Origin: Cinclus cinclus
Taxonomy: Eukaryota; Chordata; Aves; Passeriformes; Cinclidae
Assembly: GCF_963662255.1 (NCBI RefSeq)
Contig: NW_026912175.1
Span: 620,001-684,000 of the forward strand
Direction of reading: 5' to 3'
Length of the DNA: 64,000 bases
Shown: positions 59,201 to 64,000 of the stretch, piece after piece
Layout of the letters: every line of letters starts with the position of its first letter
Numbering within the stretch: position 1 is the stretch's first letter
The notes under the pieces: generated by a model
What the model was told of the DNA's origin: nothing
The model's database searches: none
Seen by the model: the letters and a program-made list of their open reading frames with translations, nothing else
Made by a program: the position numbers and the translations under genes

Positions 59201-62200
59201 ACGAAGCACACTAGTTCTGTCTAGTGCTTTCCGTGCAGAGAGGTGGCAAAGCTGAATGCCGTGCCAGAGCTTCACTTCTCGCTGGAGCACAGGAAGGCAA
59301 GAATGAAGAGGCAGAACACAGCCTTGGTTTCAGCAGCCTCCGGGGCTGCAAAAGTTCAGCAATAGCTCTGTCAAAGCAGAACTCGGCTGAGAATGCTCTC
59401 GCAGCTTGGCAAAGTTAGGCGCAGCTGTTGACCAGCTCTGCCCGTGGCCACAGGCTGCTTCTTCCACCTTCACTGTGGCAGAGCTTTTGCGGAACAGAGA
59501 GGGCATTCTTCAAGGGCGTGTTCTCCAAGGTGCTGTGAAACAGACCCTAGCACGCTGTCTCGCTGATCCTGGCTTTCGGCAAGCAGGCGTGCCAGACCGC
59601 CTACATTCTGCACTCTGGCAGCCTAGTTGCCAGCTTTCGGCAGCTGCTGTCCTAGCAAGGAAGCTCAGGGAGTCAAAGCCAGTGCCGGGCGGCACCTTTC
59701 TGCTTTGCCCGCCTAAGCGGCGCCACGCTCCCTCGGATACTGTGTCCTTTCCCTCTGCACTGCGTCTGCCGAGGTGCTCTGTGCCTCTCGGAGCAGAAGG
59801 GCAAAGGACAATGTTTTCCACAGCAGGGTAGAAATGGCATTGCTAGCAGGAAAGCTAGATGCCTTGGAACTGTCCCCTTAGCCCTTGCCACTCACTTCAG
59901 GCTCGTACGCTGAGCAGAACAGCCTGCTGTTCTGAAGCTTCGCTGGCTGCCGTTCGTGCCCAGACGCGATTTCCTTCCCAAGGAGGCGAAGCGCCGTCTA
60001 CTTCTCGCAGCGAGCACGCTGCTCCTGGCTTTCGCTTCTGCCGCAACGAGCTCGCTACGAGCACTTTTCTTCTCAACCCTCTAGACCATTGCGTTCTGCT
60101 TTTCTTGTCTCGTGAATGGAGACGGAAAGCTTCTCGGCTACAATCTCGCCTAGAACAACTGCGGCTACACATTAAGCTCGCCCGGAACGCCCTGCTGAAA
60201 CTTGCCTTCTGGCACCACATTCGCGGGGCAGCCGTCTTTCTTCGGCCACCTGCCAAGTGGCCCCGTATCGCCGCGCTCGTTGCACTCCGCTTGTCAGATT
60301 GGCTTCCCGTGGCGCTGATTTCAGCCTGGCCAAATACTAGCGCTGCGGAGAGCTGTCTCGCAGACAATCATGTTCCAGCATAGAAATTTGTCCTGCAATG
60401 TTCCCCCCTCTTTTCCCGCATTGTGCTGCTCTGATGAATGCCTTGAGCATGGAACGACTTAAGCCAGCAAGTATTCCTCGCCGGCCACCTCTCGCTGTGC
60501 AAGAGGTATGCCGTGGACCCTTGGAACGCTGCCAAGCAAAAAGCAGAGCAGTGACCATAAAAGCGAGGAGAGAGCATGCACGAAGCACACTAGTTCTGTC
60601 TAGTGCTTTCCGTGCAGAGAGGCGGCAAAGCTGAATGCCGTGCCAGAGCTTCACTTCTCGCTGGAGCACAGGAAGGCAAGAATGAAGAGGCAGAACACAG
60701 CCTTGGTTTCAGCAGCCTCCGGGACTGCAAAAGTTCAGCAATAGCTCTGTCAAAGCAGAACTCGGCTGAGAATGCTCTCGCAGCTTGGCAAAGTTAGGCG
60801 CAGCTGTTGACCAGCTCTGCCCGTGGCCACAGGCTGCTTCTTCCACCTTCACTGTGGCAGAGCTTTTGCGGAGCAGAGAGGGCATTCTTCAAGTGCGTGT
60901 TCTCCAGGGTGCTGTGAAACAGACCCTAGCACGCTGTCTCGCTGATCCTGGCTTTCGGCAAGCAGGCGTGCCAGACCGCCTACATTCTGCACTCTGGCAG
61001 CCTAGTTGCCAGCTTTCGGCAGCTGCTGTCCTAGCAAGGAAGCTCAGGGAGTCAAAGCCAGTGCCGGGCGGCACCTTTCTGCTTTGCCCGCCTAAGCGGC
61101 GCCACGCTCCCTCGGATACTGTGTCCTTTCCCTCTGCACTGCGTCTGCCGAGGTGCTCTGTGCCTCTCGGAGCAGAAGGGCAAAGGACAATGTTTTCCAC
61201 AGCAGGGTAGAAATGGCATTGCTAGCAGGAAAGCTAGATGCCTTGGAACTGTCCCCTTAGCCCTTGCCACTCACTTCAGGCTCGTACGCTGAGCAGAACA
61301 GCCTGCTGTTCTGAAGCTTGGCTGGCTGCCGTTCGTGCCCAGACGCGATTTCCTTCCCAAGGAGGCGAAGCGCCGTCTACTTCTCGCAGCGAGCACGCTG
61401 CTCCTGGCTTTCGCTTCTGCCGCAACCATTGCGTTCTGCTTTTCTTGTCTCGTGAATGGAGACGGAAAGCTTCTCGGCTACAATCTCGCCTAGAACAACT
61501 GCGGCTACACATTAAGCTCGCCCGGAACGCCCTGCTGAAACTTGCCTTCTGGCACCACATTCGCGGGGCAGCCGTCTTTCTTCGGCCACCTGCCAAGTGG
61601 CCCCGTATCGCCGCGCTCGTTGCACTCCGCTTGTCAGATTGGCTTCCCGTGGCGCTGATTTCAGCCTGGCCAAATACTAGCGCTGCGGAGAGCTGTCTCG
61701 CAGACAATCATGTTCCAGCATAGAAATTTGTCCTGCAATGTTCCCCCCTCTTTTCCCGCATTGTGCTGTTCTGATGAATGCCTTGAGCATGGAACGACTT
61801 AAGCCAGCAAGTATTCCTCACCGGCCACCTCTCGCTGTGCAAGAGGTATGCCGTGGACCCTTTGAACGCTGCCAAGCAAAAAGCAGAGCAGTGACCATAA
61901 AAGCGAGGAGAGAGCATGCACGAAGCACACTAGTTCTGTCTAGTGCTTTCCGTGCAGAGAGGTGGCAAAGCTGAATGCCGTGCCAGAGCTTCACTTCTCG
62001 CTGGAGCACAGGAAGGCAAGAATGAAGAGGCAGAACACAGCCTTGGTTTCAGCAGCCTCCGGGGCTGCAAAAGTTCAGCAATAGCTCTGTCAAAGCAGAA
62101 CTCGGCTGAGAATGCTCTCGCAGCTTGGCAAAGTTAGGCGCAGCTGTTGACCAGCTCTGCCCGTGGCCACAGGCTGCTTCTTCCACCTTCACTGTGGCAG

Positions 62201-64000
62201 AGCTTTTGCGGAACAGAGAGGGCATTCTTCAAGGGCGTGTTCTCCAAGGTGCTGTGAAACAGACCCTAGCACGCTGTCTCGCTGATCCTGGCTTTCGGCA
62301 AGCAGGCGTGCCAGACCGCCTACATTCTGCACTCTGGCAGCCTAGTTGCCAGCTTTCGGCAGCTGCTGTCCTAGCAAGGAAGCTCAGGGAGTCAAAGCCA
62401 GTGCCGGGCGGCACCTTTCTGCTTTGCCCGCCTAAGCGGCGCCACGCTCCCTCGGATACTGTGTCCTTTCCCTCTGCACTGCGTCTGCCGAGGTGCTCTG
62501 TGCCTCTCGGAGCAGAAGGGCAAAGGACAATGTTTTCCACAGCAGGGTAGAAATGGCATTGCTAGCAGGAAAGCTAGATGCCTTGGAACTGTCCCCTTAG
62601 CCCTTGCCACTCACTTCAGGCTCGTACGCTGAGCAGAACAGCCTGCTGTTCTGAAGCTTGGCTGGCTGCCGTTCGTGCCCAGACGCGATTTCCTTCCCAA
62701 GGAGGCGAAGCGCCGTCTACTTCTCGCAGCGAGCACGCTGCTCCTGGCTTTCGCTTCTGCCGCAACGAGCTCGCTACGAGCACTTTTCTTCTCAACCCTC
62801 TAGACCATTGCGTTCTGCTTTTCTTGTCTCGTGAATGGAGACGGAAAGCTTCTCGGCTACAATCTCGCCTAGAACAACTGCGGCTACACATTAAGCTCGC
62901 CCGGAACGCCCTGCTGAAACTTGCCTTCTGGCACCACATTCGCGGGGCAGCCGTCTTTCTTCGGCCACCTGCCAAGTGGCCCCGTATCGCCGCGCTCGTT
63001 GCACTCCGCTTGTCAGATTGGCTTCCCGTGGCGCTGATTTCAGCCTGGCCAAATACTAGCGCTGCGGAGAGCTGTCTCGCAGACAATCATGTTCCAGCAT
63101 AGAAATTTGTCCTGCAATGTTCCCCCCTCTTTTCCCGCATTGTGCTGCTCTGATGAATGCCTTGAGCATGGAACGACTTAAGCCAGCAAGTATTCCTCGC
63201 CGGCCACCTCTCGCTGTGCAAGAGGTATGCCGTGGACCCTTGGAACGCTGCCAAGCAAAAAGCAGAGCAGTGACCATAAAAGCGAGGAGAGAGCATGCAC
63301 GAAGCACACTAGTTCTGTCTAGTGCTTTCCGTGCAGAGAGGCGGCAAAGCTGAATGCCGTGCCAGAGCTTCACTTCTCGCTGGAGCACAGGAAGGCAAGA
63401 ATGAAGAGGCAGAACACAGCCTTGGTTTCAGCAGCCTCCGGGACTGCAAAAGTTCAGCAATAGCTCTGTCAAAGCAGAACTCGGCTGAGAATGCTCTCGC
63501 AGCTTGGCAAAGTTAGGCGCAGCTGTTGACCAGCTCTGCCCGTGGCCACAGGCTGCTTCTTCCACCTTCACTGTGGCAGAGCTTTTGCGGAGCAGAGAGG
63601 GCATTCTTCAAGTGCGTGTTCTCCAGGGTGCTGTGAAACAGACCCTAGCACGCTGTCTCGCTGATCCTGGCTTTCGGCAAGCAGGCGTGCCAGACCGCCT
63701 ACATTCTGCACTCTGGCAGCCTAGTTGCCAGCTTTCGGCAGCTGCTGTCCTAGCAAGGAAGCTCAGGGAGTCAAAGCCAGTGCCGGGCGGCACCTTTCTG
63801 CTTTGCCCGCCTAAGCGGCGCCACGCTCCCTCGGATACTGTGTCCTTTCCCTCTGCACTGCGTCTGCCGAGGTGCTCTCTGCCTCTCGGAGCAGAAGGGC
63901 AAAGGACAATGTTTTCCACAGCAGGGTAGAAATGGCATTGCTAGCAGGAAAGCTAGATGCCTTGGAACTGTCCCCTTAGCCCTTGCCACTCACTTCAGGC

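Larger units (their letters stand above)
27116..64000 (+). repeat. Satellite array: 27 complete tandem units of 1340 or 1379 bp, continuing past the window
   Basis: Nearly identical head-to-tail units. Taking ATGCCTTGG as phase mark, units start at 27388, 28767, 30146, 31486, 32865, 34205, 35545, 36885, 38264, 39604, 40983, 42323, 43663, 45042, 46382, 47722, 49062, 50441, 51780, 53120, 54460, 55800, 57179, 58519, 59859, 61238, 62578 and 63957. Ten are 1379 bp (27388, 28767, 31486, 36885, 39604, 43663, 49062, 55800, 59859, 62578). The rest are 1340 bp, except 50441 (1339 bp, one base lost near 51501). Length differs by a 39-bp block after TTCTGCCGCAAC. Units differ at a limited set of sites that recur in combinations, as expected from unequal exchange. 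The unit shares no recognised similarity with rRNA, tRNA, histone genes or transposons known to me. Confidence 0.97.

Noticed and set aside
27388..64000. Many overlapping open frames on both strands in each satellite unit as separate genes
   Set aside because: They recur only because the units are copies; several frames and both strands are open, and none has a recognised domain.
27116..64000. Centromeric satellite with CENP-B box
   Set aside because: I found no match to the TTCG....A..CGGG core in the unit, and no other evidence of centromere function.
27116..64000. Ribosomal, histone or tRNA gene cluster
   Set aside because: No rRNA, histone or tRNA A/B-box features were seen in the unit.

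Overview
The window looks like a songbird-type (passerine) bird genome. The signs are an ERVL-class endogenous retrovirus with LTRs, a C2H2 zinc-finger gene of the kind expanded in passerines, GC-rich minisatellites in short introns, and a mucolipin-type gene fragment beside a zinc-finger gene. The species cannot be named from sequence alone, and nothing here looks bacterial.

Layout. Positions 1-4874 hold the 3' part of an ERVL-like provirus: broken gag, protease, reverse transcriptase, RNase H and integrase, then a 3' LTR. Positions 4875-7540 and 13131-15606 are two direct copies of one segment. Each copy carries a minus-strand zinc-finger gene, a CpG-rich bidirectional promoter, and a 16-nt first coding exon on the plus strand. 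Copy A keeps an open zinc-finger gene (5429-6613); copy B is a pseudogene (13699-14594). Between them, 9296-10870 contains exon remnants recognisable as mucolipin-1 (TRPML1), with frameshift and splice-site damage. Positions 15610-20360 hold purine repeats, a 38-bp minisatellite split by an LTR, a promoter-like cluster of ZNF143-type sites, an older reverse-oriented LTR, and a solo LTR of the same family as the provirus. From 20360 to about 26920 I recognise no gene.

From about 27100 to the window end (and beyond) runs a highly homogeneous tandem array of 27 complete units of 1340 or 1379 bp. The two sizes differ by one 39-bp block. The array has an unusually high CpG density and an ORF kept open in every unit. 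A diverged single copy of part of the unit lies at the left edge (about 26925-27115). I do not recognise this satellite, and it is the best candidate here for something undescribed. Its internal structure shows recent multi-unit duplication, including a 5399-bp four-unit block. No evidence proves it is transcribed or encodes protein.
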